DNA from: Pararhodobacter sp.
GTDB taxonomy: Bacteria > Pseudomonadota > Alphaproteobacteria > Rhodobacterales > Rhodobacteraceae
Assembly: GCF_034676545.1 (NCBI RefSeq)
Contig: NZ_JAUCBZ010000004.1
Location: 1-64,000, forward strand
Direction: 5' to 3'
DNA: 64,000 nucleotides
The notes below the pieces were generated by a model that made no database searches, was not told the DNA's origin, and saw nothing but the letters and a program-made list of their open reading frames with translations. The translations under genes and the position numbers were made by a program. Of this stretch, positions 53,468-62,535 are shown piece by piece; position 1 is the stretch's first letter; each line of letters opens with the position of its first letter.

Positions 53468-55016
53468 CAGCCTGTCGGGCTATCCCCCTGTAAAATGCCG
53501 CGTCGCCCCTGGAACCTGAGAGCATGAGCCGCTTCCGCCCGATAGACCGCCAAACGGAGTACCTGTTGCCGCCCTCGGTGCAGGACTGGCTGCCCGAATC
53601 GCACCTGGCGCGCTACGTGGTCGATGTGGTGGAAGGGCTGGACCTGTCGGTACTGGAACGCGCGTATGCGGGCCGCGGCAGCGATGCCTACCATCCGGCG
53701 ATGCTGCTGTCGCTGCTGATCTACGGCTATGCGACGGGGACGCACTCGAGCCGCAAGATCGAACGGGCCACCTACGACTCGCTGGCCTTCCGCTTCATCG
53801 CCTGCGACCAGCACCCGGACCACGATACGCTGGCGACTTTTCGTCGCCGTTTCGGCAAACAATTCGCCGATGTCTTCGTGCAGGTGCTGCAAGTAGCCCG
53901 CGAGAACCAGCTCTCGCGCTTTGGCACGGTGAGCCTGGACGGCACCAAGATCCACGCCAACGCGAGCCGCCACAGCGCGCTCTCTTATGGGCACGCGCAG
54001 AAGATCGAAGCTCAACTCAAGGGTGAAGTGCAGGAAATACTCGCGTTGGCCGAAGCGGCCGATCGAAGCAATGTGCCCGAAGGCGTGGATCTGCCCGCGG
54101 AGATCAAGCGCCGCGAAGACCGGCTGGCCGCTATCGCGGCCGCCAAGGCCAAGATCGAGGCGCGCGCCAAGGAGCGCTTCGAGCGCGAACAGGCCGAGTT
54201 TGACGCCAAGATGGTCAAGCGCCAGGCCAAGGCGGCAGCCAGCGGCAAGAAGCTCGGCGGCAAGCCGCCTGCTCCGCCTGCGCCGGGTGCGCGCGCGAAC
54301 GACCAGCTCAATCTGACCGATGAAGATTCGCGCATCATGAAGGTGGCCGGCGGCGGCTTCGAGCAGTGCTACAACGCGCAGGCGGCGGTCGATACGGCGT
54401 CGATGCTGGTGATGGCACCCCACCTCACCCAGGCGGGAAACGACAAGGAGCAGGTCGAACCGATGGTGGCCCGCATCAAGGCGCTGCCCCAAGGGCTCGA
54501 TCAGCCCGACCAACTGCTGGCCGACACCGGATTCTTCAGCGAGCGCAACGTGCAGTGCTGCCAGAGCGCCGGGATCGAACCGCTGATCGCGGTGGGGCGC
54601 GACCAACATCATCCGGATTGGCACAGCCGCTTCGAAGAACCCACCCCGCTCGAGCAGCCCGCGACTCACGTCGCGCAGATGAAGCACGCGCTCAAGACCC
54701 GGGCGGGCCGCGCAGCCTACGCGCTGCGGAAACAGACCGTTGAACCGGTGTTCGGCATCATCAAGTCGGTGATGGGATTTCGTCAGTTCATGCTGCGCGG
54801 ACTCGACAACGTGCGCAACGAGTGGACCCTGGTGTGCCTGGCGTGGAACTTGAAGCGCATGGCCGTATTGCGTCCGCAGTGAGAAAAAAAAAGGACAGCA
54901 GCATTGCGATCTCGACTGAAAAGCCGCGTATTGGAGCCTGAAATGCCGACTGTTTCCCACATTGTAAAATCAAGCCCTCGGATACCGCGCCGCGAGTGCT
55001 CAAGTCCGACAGGCTG
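53468..55016 (+). mobile_element. IS1182-family insertion sequence
   Basis: Inverted ends AGCCTGTCGGGCT (left) and AGCCTGTCGGACT (right, inverted), directly flanked by the 4-bp palindrome CTAG on both sides (53464-53467 and 55017-55020), the usual target duplication of this family. One transposase gene inside. Confidence 0.85.
53524..54882 (+). CDS. IS1182-family transposase
   Basis: 452 residues. HPAMLLSLLIYGYATGTHSSRKIERATYDSLAFRFIACDQHPDHDTLATFRRRF is the N-terminal signature, VSLDGTKIHANASRH (Asp), LLADTGFFSERNV (Asp) and KQTVEPVFGIIKSVMGFRQFMLRGL (Glu) the DDE triad. A long coiled coil (REDRLAAIAAAKAKIEARAKERFEREQ) is inserted between them, typical of the family. Intact, so the element may be active. 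Confidence 0.92.
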   Translation: MSRFRPIDRQTEYLLPPSVQDWLPESHLARYVVDVVEGLDLSVLERAYAGRGSDAYHPAMLLSLLIYGYATGTHSSRKIERATYDSLAFRFIACDQHPDHDTLATFRRRFGKQFADVFVQVLQVARENQLSRFGTVSLDGTKIHANASRHSALSYGHAQKIEAQLKGEVQEILALAEAADRSNVPEGVDLPAEIKRREDRLAAIAAAKAKIEARAKERFEREQAEFDAKMVKRQAKAAASGKKLGGKPPAPPAPGARANDQLNLTDEDSRIMKVAGGGFEQCYNAQAAVDTASMLVMAPHLTQAGNDKEQVEPMVARIKALPQGLDQPDQLLADTGFFSERNVQCCQSAGIEPLIAVGRDQHHPDWHSRFEEPTPLEQPATHVAQMKHALKTRAGRAAYALRKQTVEPVFGIIKSVMGFRQFMLRGLDNVRNEWTLVCLAWNLKRMAVLRPQ

Positions 55017-55126
55017 CTAGGTGGCGCTTCTGCGCTCCTCGCGGGCGAGCCGCAAGCGCAGCCTGTAGATGGCCGATCCTGAATCTCGTTCAGGCGGACG
55101 ATGGCGCAAGCAGCGCGTCGCCGGGT

Positions 55127-55564
55127 TCAGATCTTGCCTACCCAGTCATCGACCGCCTCGGAGATGATGTCGTAGGCGAGTTGATGCGCGTCTTCTGGCT
55201 CGCGGTAGGGGTCGGGCACCTCGGTCTTGGTCCAGTGCCCGAGCAGGAAGGTCTTGCCGCGGGTGGTGGGGTCGAGGTCGTTGGCGTAGTCGAGGTGGTG
55301 CTTTTCCATGCCGAGGATGAGATCGGACCAGCGCGTGAGTTCCAGGTTGAGCTGCTGCGCGCGATGGGCGGAGAGGTCCATCTGATGCTGATTGGCAACC
55401 AGTTGGGTGGTCTTGTCGGCGCCATGACCTGCCAATGCGCCAATACCGGCGGAGCGGACGAGCACCCGCTTGCCCGCGGCGAGCGCACGCTGGCGGATCA
55501 GCTCTTCGGCAAGCGGACTGCGACAGATGTTGCCCGTGCACAGAATCAGAAGTTTTTCGAACAT
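55127..55564 (-). CDS. Low-molecular-weight protein-tyrosine phosphatase
   Basis: 145 residues. The P-loop CTGNICRSP (residues 9-17; Cys9 nucleophile, Arg15) and the general-acid loop VPDPYREPED are complete. Related Wzb/Etp-type enzymes dephosphorylate the tyrosine kinase that controls exopolysaccharide export; a similar role here is inferred. Immediately downstream of the PEP-CTERM gene and its terminator. Confidence 0.88.
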   Translation of the reverse strand: MFEKLLILCTGNICRSPLAEELIRQRALAAGKRVLVRSAGIGALAGHGADKTTQLVANQHQMDLSAHRAQQLNLELTRWSDLILGMEKHHLDYANDLDPTTRGKTFLLGHWTKTEVPDPYREPEDAHQLAYDIISEAVDDWVGKI

Positions 55565-55575
55565 GGCCTTGGCGT

Positions 55576-55608
55576 AAAAAAACCGACACCCCGCTCTAGG
55601 GGCATCGG
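55576..55608 (-). terminator. Rho-independent terminator after the PEP-CTERM gene
   Basis: On the minus strand CCGATGCCCC-TAGA-GCGGGGTGTCGG followed by seven T; it lies between the PEP-CTERM gene stop (55679) and the phosphatase start. Confidence 0.75.
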
Positions 55609-55678
55609 CTTCTTTAAAGATGTTGCTGGTCAGGCAGCGCGCACAAGGCAGCGCTGGCTGACCTGATCAGCAAGCTGA

Positions 55679-56446
55679 TCAAGCAGCTTGCTTGCGACGA
55701 CGCATGGCACCCAGACCGGCCAGGCCCAGACCCAGGAGGGCGAGGGAAGCGGGTTCGGGGACGGCGGTGATTCCAATGTTGCGCACGGTGAACGCGCCGT
55801 CGATGGTGCCGTTGCCGCCGCCAAGCAAGGTATCGCCAGCCAACAAGATTGCTCCGCTACCCAGCCAGCTGGTGGGGGTGTCGAGGATGTTCATGATGAC
55901 GGAGGTGTCGGTGATGGTGCCCGCGATATTGTAGGCACCGGCGCCGGTCGGAATAGCAAAGGAAGTGCCCAGCAGGGTGTTCAGGAAGCCCAGAATGCCC
56001 GAGGTGGTTGCGCCGTCGTACGAGCCGTTAAAGCCGAATGTGATCGGGTTAACGATAGCGCCCGAACCGAACACGAAGGGGTAGGGCCCAGGGGTCAGGC
56101 CAGTGGCGGAGAGGTAGCCAGTGAAGACTGGCGTACTGGTCGTGACCGTGCGGCTGAACATGCCGGCAGCGGCGCCATTCAGGAAGTCAGAACTGGCGGT
56201 GCCGCTCGGGCCCGCAGAACCCGGGCCGACGCTCACGGCGTAGGTGTTCGACGGGCCTGCAGTCAGGACACCGTTACCCACCAAGCCGGTCAGGGAGACC
56301 GAGTAGCTGTTAGGCGTCAGATCCTTGAAGCCCGTAATGGCAAAGTCGCCGGCCAGGGAGTTGATGTTGCTCACATAAGCAGCCGAGGCGCCGGTGCTGA
56401 TCGTGGCCAGAGCCGCTACGGCGGCGATGAGTACAGTCTTTTTCAT
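55679..56446 (-). CDS. PEP-CTERM sorting-domain protein
   Basis: 255 residues with a signal peptide (KKTVLIAAVAALATISTGASAAY), a beta-rich glycine/threonine-rich body and the C-terminal PEP-CTERM signal VPEPASLALLGLGLAGLGAMRRRKQ (PEP motif, membrane span, basic tail). Exosortase EpsH cleaves this signal and the protein is anchored or released in the exopolysaccharide matrix. Its leader carries a sigma-54-type promoter. Confidence 0.92.
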   Translation of the reverse strand: MKKTVLIAAVAALATISTGASAAYVSNINSLAGDFAITGFKDLTPNSYSVSLTGLVGNGVLTAGPSNTYAVSVGPGSAGPSGTASSDFLNGAAAGMFSRTVTTSTPVFTGYLSATGLTPGPYPFVFGSGAIVNPITFGFNGSYDGATTSGILGFLNTLLGTSFAIPTGAGAYNIAGTITDTSVIMNILDTPTSWLGSGAILLAGDTLLGGGNGTIDGAFTVRNIGITAVPEPASLALLGLGLAGLGAMRRRKQAA

Positions 56447-56537
56447 GGGTTGTGTCCTGTCAGTACGTCACGGCTGGTGTTTAGCCGGAGAGCGGGTTTA
56501 ACTTCGTCGCAACGTGTAAGTGGTCGCTGAGTGGCTT

Positions 56538-56555
56538 AAAGCAATATCAATGCCA
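56538..56555 (-). promoter_or_regulatory. Predicted sigma-54 (-24/-12) promoter of the PEP-CTERM gene
   Basis: TGGCATTGATATTGCTTT on the minus strand: GG of the -24 box and GC of the -12 box are separated by exactly 10 bases, as sigma-54 requires. It lies about 90 bases before the ATG at 56446. The rest of the 56447-56767 gap shows no gene or repeat. Confidence 0.65.
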
Positions 56556-56767
56556 GATTTGCAACTACTTGATAAATAAGGGTTGGATATTGTCTTTCAA
56601 GTCTGCGAGAGAGCGAGTGTAAATTTTCCCGACACGTGTTTTCGGCGCCGCTGAACACGGCGAAAGGGCTCTGGGCACGACGCAGCGTGACACCCACCGA
56701 TGCGGGCCCGGCCGGAAGTCGAAATCGGGTTGCTTAGCAACGCAAGGGTAGGTTTGACGGGGCCAGC

Positions 56768-56998
56768 TCAGAACCAGCTTTCGACCTTGCTGCGCGCCGG
56801 CATGCCGCCCGCGTGCACCACGGTGCCGTCGACGACGACGCCGGGCGTGGCCATGATGCCGTAGGTCATGATCTGTTGAAGATCTTCGACCTTTTCGAGC
56901 ACGATTTGCGCGCCCTTGGCGGCAGCGACTTCTTCGATGAGGCGGATGGTGTTGCGGCAGTTTGCGCAGCCCGAGCCCAGAACCTTGACGTTTTTCAT
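56768..56998 (-). CDS. Small redox-active disulfide (thioredoxin-like) protein
   Basis: 76 residues. VLGSGCANCRNTIRLIEEVAA has the CxxC redox pair at 11-14, then ATPGVVVDGTVVHAGG (cis-Pro region): the TM0996-type minimal thioredoxin fold. Such proteins pair with SO_0444/ArsP-like permeases; here the permease gene is upstream in the same operon (12 bases apart). Good GAGGAAGG ribosome site. Confidence 0.88.
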   Translation of the reverse strand: MKNVKVLGSGCANCRNTIRLIEEVAAAKGAQIVLEKVEDLQQIMTYGIMATPGVVVDGTVVHAGGMPARSKVESWF

Positions 56999-57010
56999 GC
57001 TGTGCCTTCC

Positions 57011-58085
57011 TCAGAGAATCAGGTTGAAGATGTAGCCGACCAGGATGATGCCGGTGGCGACGATGGAAACATAGATTGCGATCAGCTTGAGCTTGAGCGC
57101 CTTGCGCAGGATGATCATCTCCGGCAGCGACAGGGCGACCACGCTCATCATGAAGGCCAGCAAGGTGCCCATGGCCGCGCCCTTGCCGTACAGGGCCTCG
57201 ACGATGGGGATGACGCCAGCCGTGTTGGTGTACATCGGCACGCCGATGCCGACGCTGACCGGCACCGCCCACCACGCTTCCTTGCCCATGATCTGGGCCA
57301 TGAACTCGGCTGGCACATAGCCGTGAATGCCGGCCCCGATGGCGATGCCGAGCATGACATAAGGCCACACCCGGCCGACGATCTCCTTCACGCTCGCCCA
57401 GGCGGCGTCGAAGCGATCGGGCCGGCTCGGGCGCGAAAGCGCGCTGCTGGCGGCGGCTGCGCCGCGCTGGATGTTGAGCACCCAGTCTTCCAGATAGCGT
57501 TCCAGCTTCATGCGCGTGAGGATGAGCCCGGCAAGCATGGCCACCACGATACCAAAGGCAAAGTAGAGCGCGGCGATCTGCCAGCCGAACATCGCCGCGA
57601 GCATGACGACTGCAATCTGGTCGATCATCGGCGCGGCGACGAGAAAGGTGAGGGTGATGCCCAGCGGCACGCCGGCTGACAGGAAACCGATGAAAAGTGG
57701 CACCGCCGAACACGAGCAAAACGGCGTCACCGCCCCCAGCAAGGCGGCGAGCAGATAATTGAAGATGGCCGCACGTCCGGCAAGCAGGCTGCGCGTGCGC
57801 TCGGGCGTGAAAAACGTATGCACCACGCCCATGATGAAGACGACCCGCAACCAACAGCAGCAACACCTTGGGCGTGTCGTAGATGAAGAAATGCACCGCT
57901 TCCGCCGCATGCGTGCCCCGTGCCAGCCCTAACAGGCCGACGACCACATCGGCAAAATCGGTCAGGTGGGTGTAGGCGGCCACCCATGCGGCGCCGGCGA
58001 CCAGAATCGTCGCCGCCCAGCGCCCGAGGCTGGGTGAAGAAGGCTGGAGGGTGGGGAGTGGAAGTGGAAGGGGGTGTGTGCTCAT
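57011..58085 (-). CDS. SO_0444/COG0701-type permease (ArsP-like), one frameshift
   Basis: Eight-span permease of about 357 residues. AALLGAVTPFCSCSAVPLFIGFLSAGVPLGITLTFLVAAPM is the signature with CSCS cysteines. GIAIGAGIHGYVPAEFMAQIMG and VGIGVPMYTNTAGVIPIVEALYGKGAAMGT form the repeated half. The frame breaks at the CCC run 57844-57846: one base fewer gives LLLVAVVFIMGVVHTFF and joins the N-terminal part (MSTHPLP...HFFIYDTPKVLLLLVA). Related permeases export arsenicals or metals; a nearby arsC-like gene supports arsenic (inference). Confidence 0.85.
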
Positions 58086-58338
58086 TGCGTGCTCCGCTTG
58101 CAGAGATCAGTGCTTGGCCGTTTTTGACGCTGTGCGACGACTCATTCAGGGAGACGTAGCAGGGGGCAAAAGGATGCAGCCTGGAGCGAAAAAACGATTT
58201 TGCTGCAAGTCTTGGGTCGTGGCGCTTGTCGGCCAGGCGCATGTGGCCAAGGCGTACGTTCATCAAATTATTACCCGATAATTCGTCCCTGGCTGACTGC
58301 CGCCGACAGGCAGGGCGTCTTCAACAAGGAAACAGGCC

Positions 58339-58740
58339 ATCAGCGACATCACGATTCATCACAACCCACGCTGCGGCACTTCGCGTAACACTCTGGCGCT
58401 GATCCGCAGCAGCGGCGCCGAACCGGTCGTCATCGAATACCTCAAGACCCCGCCCAGCCGCGCGCAGCTCGTCGAGCTGATCGACGCCGCTGGGCTCGGT
58501 GTGCGCGGAATCATGCGCGCGAAAGAGGCGCTGTTTGCTGAGCTTGGTCTGGGCGACCCCCGCATGACCGACGAAGCGCTCATCGACGCCATGATGGCGC
58601 ATCCGATCCTGATCAACCGCCCGATCGTGGTCACGCCGCTCGGCACCCGTCTGTGCCGACCGCCCGAGACCGTGCTGGAGATCCTGTCCAAGCCCAGCGC
58701 GACGCCCTCGCCAGCGCGGGCGACAAGGCGTCTAACATGA
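58339..58740 (+). CDS. arsC: Arsenate reductase-like protein (ArsC, glutaredoxin type), apparent ATC start
   Basis: 133 residues if read from ATC 58339 (SDITIHHNPRCGTSRNTLALIR). The catalytic Cys is in PRCGTSRNT and the substrate Arg region is in ILINRPIVVTPLGTRLCRPPE. ArsC enzymes of this type reduce arsenate with glutaredoxin. The codon where a start belongs, 7 bases after AAGGAAAC, is ATC not ATG; no other good in-frame start exists except CTG at 58297. Either a near-cognate start or a G-to-C change. The gene is divergent from the permease. Confidence 0.78.
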   Translation: MSDITIHHNPRCGTSRNTLALIRSSGAEPVVIEYLKTPPSRAQLVELIDAAGLGVRGIMRAKEALFAELGLGDPRMTDEALIDAMMAHPILINRPIVVTPLGTRLCRPPETVLEILSKPSATPSPARATRRLT

Positions 58741-58814
58741 AGTGTGGGTTTCGGGCATGCGGCTGCGCGTCCGCCGGCTGCTGCGATGAACGAATGGCCG
58801 ACAGGCGGTAAGCG

Positions 58815-59351
58815 ATGAACCCACCTTGCCTGATGAGCGCCTGGCAAGCCTGTGAGCGCGAATTGCACGCCTTTCTGCGTCACCGCGCGCCCGAAGGCGT
58901 CAGTGCCGACGACTTGCTGCAGGATCTGTTCTTGAAGGCCTTGCTCAAGGACCGCGCCTTTTGCGAAATCGAAAACCCGCGTGCGTGGTTGTTCGAGGTG
59001 GCACGCAATCTGGTGGACCACCAACTGCGCCGCAAACGTGACACACGCCCTGTCCCTGACGATCTGCCAACGCCCGAGCCCGAGCTCGACATCGCCGACG
59101 GCCTGGTCGACTGCCTGCCACGCGTGCTGTCCGAGCTCGCCCAGGCGGATCGGGAAGTGATCGAGCTGTGCGACCTCGGCAACATGACCCAGGCCCAGTT
59201 CGCTCAGATCAAGGCCCTCTCACTGCCCGCCGCAAAGTCGCGTATTCAACGCGCCCGGCAAAGATTACGTGCGCAGCTGATCGAAGCCTGCCAGGTACGG
59301 TTTGACGATGAGGGCAAGCGCTGTTGCTTCACCCCGCGGGCAAGGCTGTAG
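58815..59351 (+). CDS. ECF sigma factor (SigZ-like)
   Basis: 178 residues. Region 2 is AFLRHRAPEGVSADDLLQDLFLKALLKD...NPRAWLFEVARNLVDHQLRRKR and region 4 is LPRVLSELAQADREVIELCDLGNMTQAQFAQIKALSLPAAKSRIQRARQRLRAQL. The tail DDEGKRCCFTPRARL carries a Cys pair, as in SigZ-like factors that sense redox or metals. No anti-sigma gene is next to it. It may be co-regulated with arsC. Confidence 0.88.
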   Translation: MNPPCLMSAWQACERELHAFLRHRAPEGVSADDLLQDLFLKALLKDRAFCEIENPRAWLFEVARNLVDHQLRRKRDTRPVPDDLPTPEPELDIADGLVDCLPRVLSELAQADREVIELCDLGNMTQAQFAQIKALSLPAAKSRIQRARQRLRAQLIEACQVRFDDEGKRCCFTPRARL

Positions 59352-59366
59352 CAGGTCAGGATGACA

Positions 59367-59401
59367 AACAGGCCTGAACCGCAATGCGGCTGGGGCCTGT
59401 T
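59367..59401. terminator. Bidirectional terminator between convergent genes
   Basis: AACAGGCC and GGCCTGTT pair around an inner CCGC-AAT-GCGG stem, between the sigma-factor stop and the GFA stop. Confidence 0.55.
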
Positions 59402-59446
59402 CGGGTTGATGTATGGATGCTGAAGCGCGGGCCAGACCGGCTGAGC

Positions 59447-59885
59447 TCAGGCCGGCTGAGGCCAGACGAAGTCGGGGCGTAGCTCGGCGTGGACGGGAAG
59501 ACCGTCACTCGGCTTGGGTGCGCCGGTCGCGGGATCGTAGAACGCGTGGTAGGTCGGCGGCAGCTTCGCGGGATCGAGGCCCATCAGATTGGGAACGATC
59601 ACCCGGATGCGGCGCTCCTTGTCGTCGAGCATGATCGGGGTGCCGCACTTTGCGCAGGTGCACAGCTCAAGCGGGCCGTTCGGATTCTGGTCATTGAAGG
59701 GCTGACGTTTGAGGCCCTCGGGGGTTGTCGACCTCGACGTCCGCATGCTTGTAGAACACAACATGGGTCGTGTCCTGGCCAGTGACGCGTTTGCACACCG
59801 AGCAGTGGCAGGTGTGGTTGTCGATAGGGCCGGCATGCAGTCGCGTGTGTACATGTTCGCAGCCGCCCGTCGTGTTTGCAGTCAT
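59447..59885 (-). CDS. GFA-family (glutathione-dependent formaldehyde-activating-like) enzyme, one frameshift
   Basis: About 145 residues. Zinc ligands are TGGCEHVHTRLHAG, NHTCHCSVCKRVTG and LELCTCAKCGTPI (CxxC and CxC pairs of the Mss4-like fold). The frame breaks at the five-base run 59720-59724; one base fewer gives VDNPEGLKRQPFNDQNPNG and the full C terminus. The family binds glutathione adducts or thiols; the substrate is unknown. Start ATG 59885 with GGAG upstream. Confidence 0.82.
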
Positions 59886-59976
59886 CGCTATCTCCGTGGT
59901 TTTTTTATGATGGTCCGTCATGCCCGGGTGGCCTGAGTGGTCCACGCCGGAAGGCTTGCGCTGGACCGCAAAACGC

Positions 59977-61092
59977 TCAAGTCCTTGCTTGATTATGGGC
60001 CGCTGGCGCAAAGAATCCAGCAACGTCATCACCGGCGCCGTGGCTTGGCGGCAGGCTGCGGGTAGATGCATAGGCGATGAAGCCGACGATCGCGGCAAGG
60101 ATCAGGCCAAACACCGCCGCCCTTCGGCACGGAGTGGTCGCGCCATCCCATACGATTCTGCCGCTTGCGCTCAGCCATTCGCTAAGCGTGATGCCCACAA
60201 TCAACCAAAGCACGCCGAGCAGGTAGCCCGCCCAGACATCGCTCAGGTAGTGCACGCCGAGTCCGATACGGCTCAGCCCAATGGCGAGGACAAGCGTGGC
60301 GGTGGCGAAAAGCAGGTTAACGCGCTGCTTCCACTGGGTGGTGGAGCGGATCAGCACATAGCCCAGAAAACCATAGAAGGCGACGGCGATGGTGGCGTGC
60401 CCGCTCGGAAAGGAAAAGGACGGCTCGAGCAGGACGGCCGCGACCGGCCTCGAACGCTGAAAGGTCAGCTTGCCCAGCGTGACGAAAACGCCCGCCCCGA
60501 AGCTTGATGCCAACAAGCCTGCGATCGCGTACTTGCGCTTCGTGAGCCAAAGCACGAGGCACGCCACCACGAGCACAGCGCCGACTACCCGCGGCTCGCC
60601 CAGGCTGGTGATCCACAAGAACACAGCAACGACCCACGGCTCGCGATAGGCGGCGATCAGCTGCGCCATTGCATGATCGAGCGCGACGATGGAGTCCGCG
60701 GTGACGACATCCTCGATAATGCCCGCAAACAAGGCCAGCACATAGGCAAACGCCAGCACGAGAAGCGTGAGCGCGAGGCCGTAAAAACGTGAGCGATCGA
60801 CACGACGGACGAGGAAGCGGCTACCGGCGGGATAGCGGCGCGCCACTCGCCCCACGTAGACATTGCCACCCAGCGCCGTCTTGATCGATCGACCAAGCGA
60901 CACCAGCACCCGCAGCACTTCTGGTCCCTTGCGCACGACCAAGCGCTGCAAAAGCCAAACCAGCCCCACCGCGAGCAGCAAGCCGACCACGATTGCCGTC
61001 ACCACCAGCACGGCAGGGATGTCCTGCCAGTACGCGGGTAGATGGACATGCTCAATGGACGGCAGGGCAGGGGTGGCAGGCGTGTCGATCAT
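59977..61092 (-). CDS. PAP2-superfamily membrane phosphatase
   Basis: 371 residues. The three acid-phosphatase motifs are complete: KLTFQRSRP (motif C1), PSGHATIA (C2) and SRIGLGVHYLSDVWAG (C3). The N terminus has two spans and a linker; the active domain has about six. It probably dephosphorylates an isoprenyl or lipid phosphate at the membrane, such as undecaprenyl pyrophosphate. Start ATG 61092; upstream in-frame codons lack a ribosome site. Confidence 0.85.
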   Translation of the reverse strand: MIDTPATPALPSIEHVHLPAYWQDIPAVLVVTAIVVGLLLAVGLVWLLQRLVVRKGPEVLRVLVSLGRSIKTALGGNVYVGRVARRYPAGSRFLVRRVDRSRFYGLALTLLVLAFAYVLALFAGIIEDVVTADSIVALDHAMAQLIAAYREPWVVAVFLWITSLGEPRVVGAVLVVACLVLWLTKRKYAIAGLLASSFGAGVFVTLGKLTFQRSRPVAAVLLEPSFSFPSGHATIAVAFYGFLGYVLIRSTTQWKQRVNLLFATATLVLAIGLSRIGLGVHYLSDVWAGYLLGVLWLIVGITLSEWLSASGRIVWDGATTPCRRAAVFGLILAAIVGFIAYASTRSLPPSHGAGDDVAGFFAPAAHNQART

Positions 61093-61156
61093 TGAAACCT
61101 TGGTCTTCTGGCAAAGCGAGGATGTTGCCAGCATGCAGAAATGGTCAGTAGTGCGT

Positions 61157-62535
61157 TCAGCGCGACCTAAGCTTTTCCGCATTTCGCGCCGGCCTTCTGA
61201 ATGTGACCGTTACCCGCAATCCCGTTGAGCGCGCGACGTCCGCATAGTCCAGCGCCACCGTAGCGCCGCAGCGATCGGCGATCGCCTTGACGATCGAGAG
61301 CCCAAGGCCGGAGCCGATCTCGTCATTTCCCAACAGGCGGTGAAACGGCTCGAACACGCGCGCACGTGCTTCCGGCGCAATGCCGGGTCCGCTGTCGCTG
61401 ACCTGCACCACCACCTCGCGCACATCGACGCCGACCGCAAGGTTGACTCGGCCCCCCACGGGCGTGTATTTGATTGCGTTGTGACGAGATTGCGCACCAG
61501 CGTCTGCAGATCGAATTCGGCGAGCGCGATGCTCACGTCCTGCTCGCTGGTGACTCCGATGTCGATGGACTTTGCCGTGGCTTGCGGATGCAGTTCTTCG
61601 ATGACCTGGCGGAATACGTTGTGGACCGACACCGGCGTGGCCGCCGCGCTTGGCGCGTCCTGCACCCGCGCCAGGGTGAGGAGCTGTTCGAGTAGCAGTT
61701 GCGCGCGGCGAATCCCCTGGCGCAGCGCCGCGAGGCGCTCGCCCGCCGCGTCGGACATCGGCGTGCCGGCCAGCCGTTCGGCCTGCAGCGAGAGCGCGGT
61801 GAGTGGTGAGCGCAGTTCGTGCGCCGCGTCGACGAGGAAGCGGCGCTGTTGACTGACGGACTGCTCGACCCGCGTCAACATGCGGTTGATGGCGACGACG
61901 AAGGGGCGAACCTCGGTCGGCAGACCCGTTGCGACGAGCGCGCCGAGATCCTGATCGCTTCGCCCGTCCAGTTCGGTGGCGAGATCGCGCATCGGTTTGA
62001 GCATGCGGCGAATGACGTCGCGCAGCACCAACAGCAAGATGGGGATCAGGATGACAAACGGCATCAGCGTGCGCAAAGCGCCGTCGCGCGCCGTTTCGTC
62101 GCGTACCGCCGTTTGTTGGCCGACGACAAAGCGCCTGTCGGCAGCCAGCGTGGTGACGAAGAGGCGCCAGGATTCATCCTCGATCATCACCGTCTGCAGC
62201 CCGTCGGGCAGTTCGGCGGAGAGCAGCAGTGGCGTCGCGGACGAGCGTGGCGTTGTTTCGCGCGCGTTGGGCAGTCTCTGCACCACCACCTGCACGTCCG
62301 AATCGGAAGCAAATTCGGGCAACTGTTCAGATGCAGTGGCGACCGGCAAGTGATTGCGGTCGATGAGGGCGGCGATCTGCCGTAGCGTGTCGTCCTGAAG
62401 TTCGTTCGCTTCTTCAAACGCGGTGATGAACGAGAACGCGCCGGCGACCACCGCCACCCCCAGCAAGAGGGCGCTGACCCATGCCGAAAGCCTGAACTGC
62501 AGCGACTGCCTCAGCGGGCTTTGGGCACCAGCCAT
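61157..62535 (-). CDS. QseC-like sensor histidine kinase, one frameshift
   Basis: Two spans (AWVSALLLGVAVVAGAFSFIT and LMPFVILIPILLLVL) flank a periplasmic sensor of about 120 residues. HAMP-type linker, then the H-box RRFLVDAAHELRSPLTAL, N-box and G-boxes SDSGPGIAPEARARVFEPF and GSGLGLSIVKAI. The frame breaks at TT 61479-61480, just before the N-box; adding one base gives NLVTNAIKYTPVGGRVNL, so the ATP site is complete. Repaired length about 459 residues. Overlaps the response-regulator gene by 25 bases. Confidence 0.87.
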
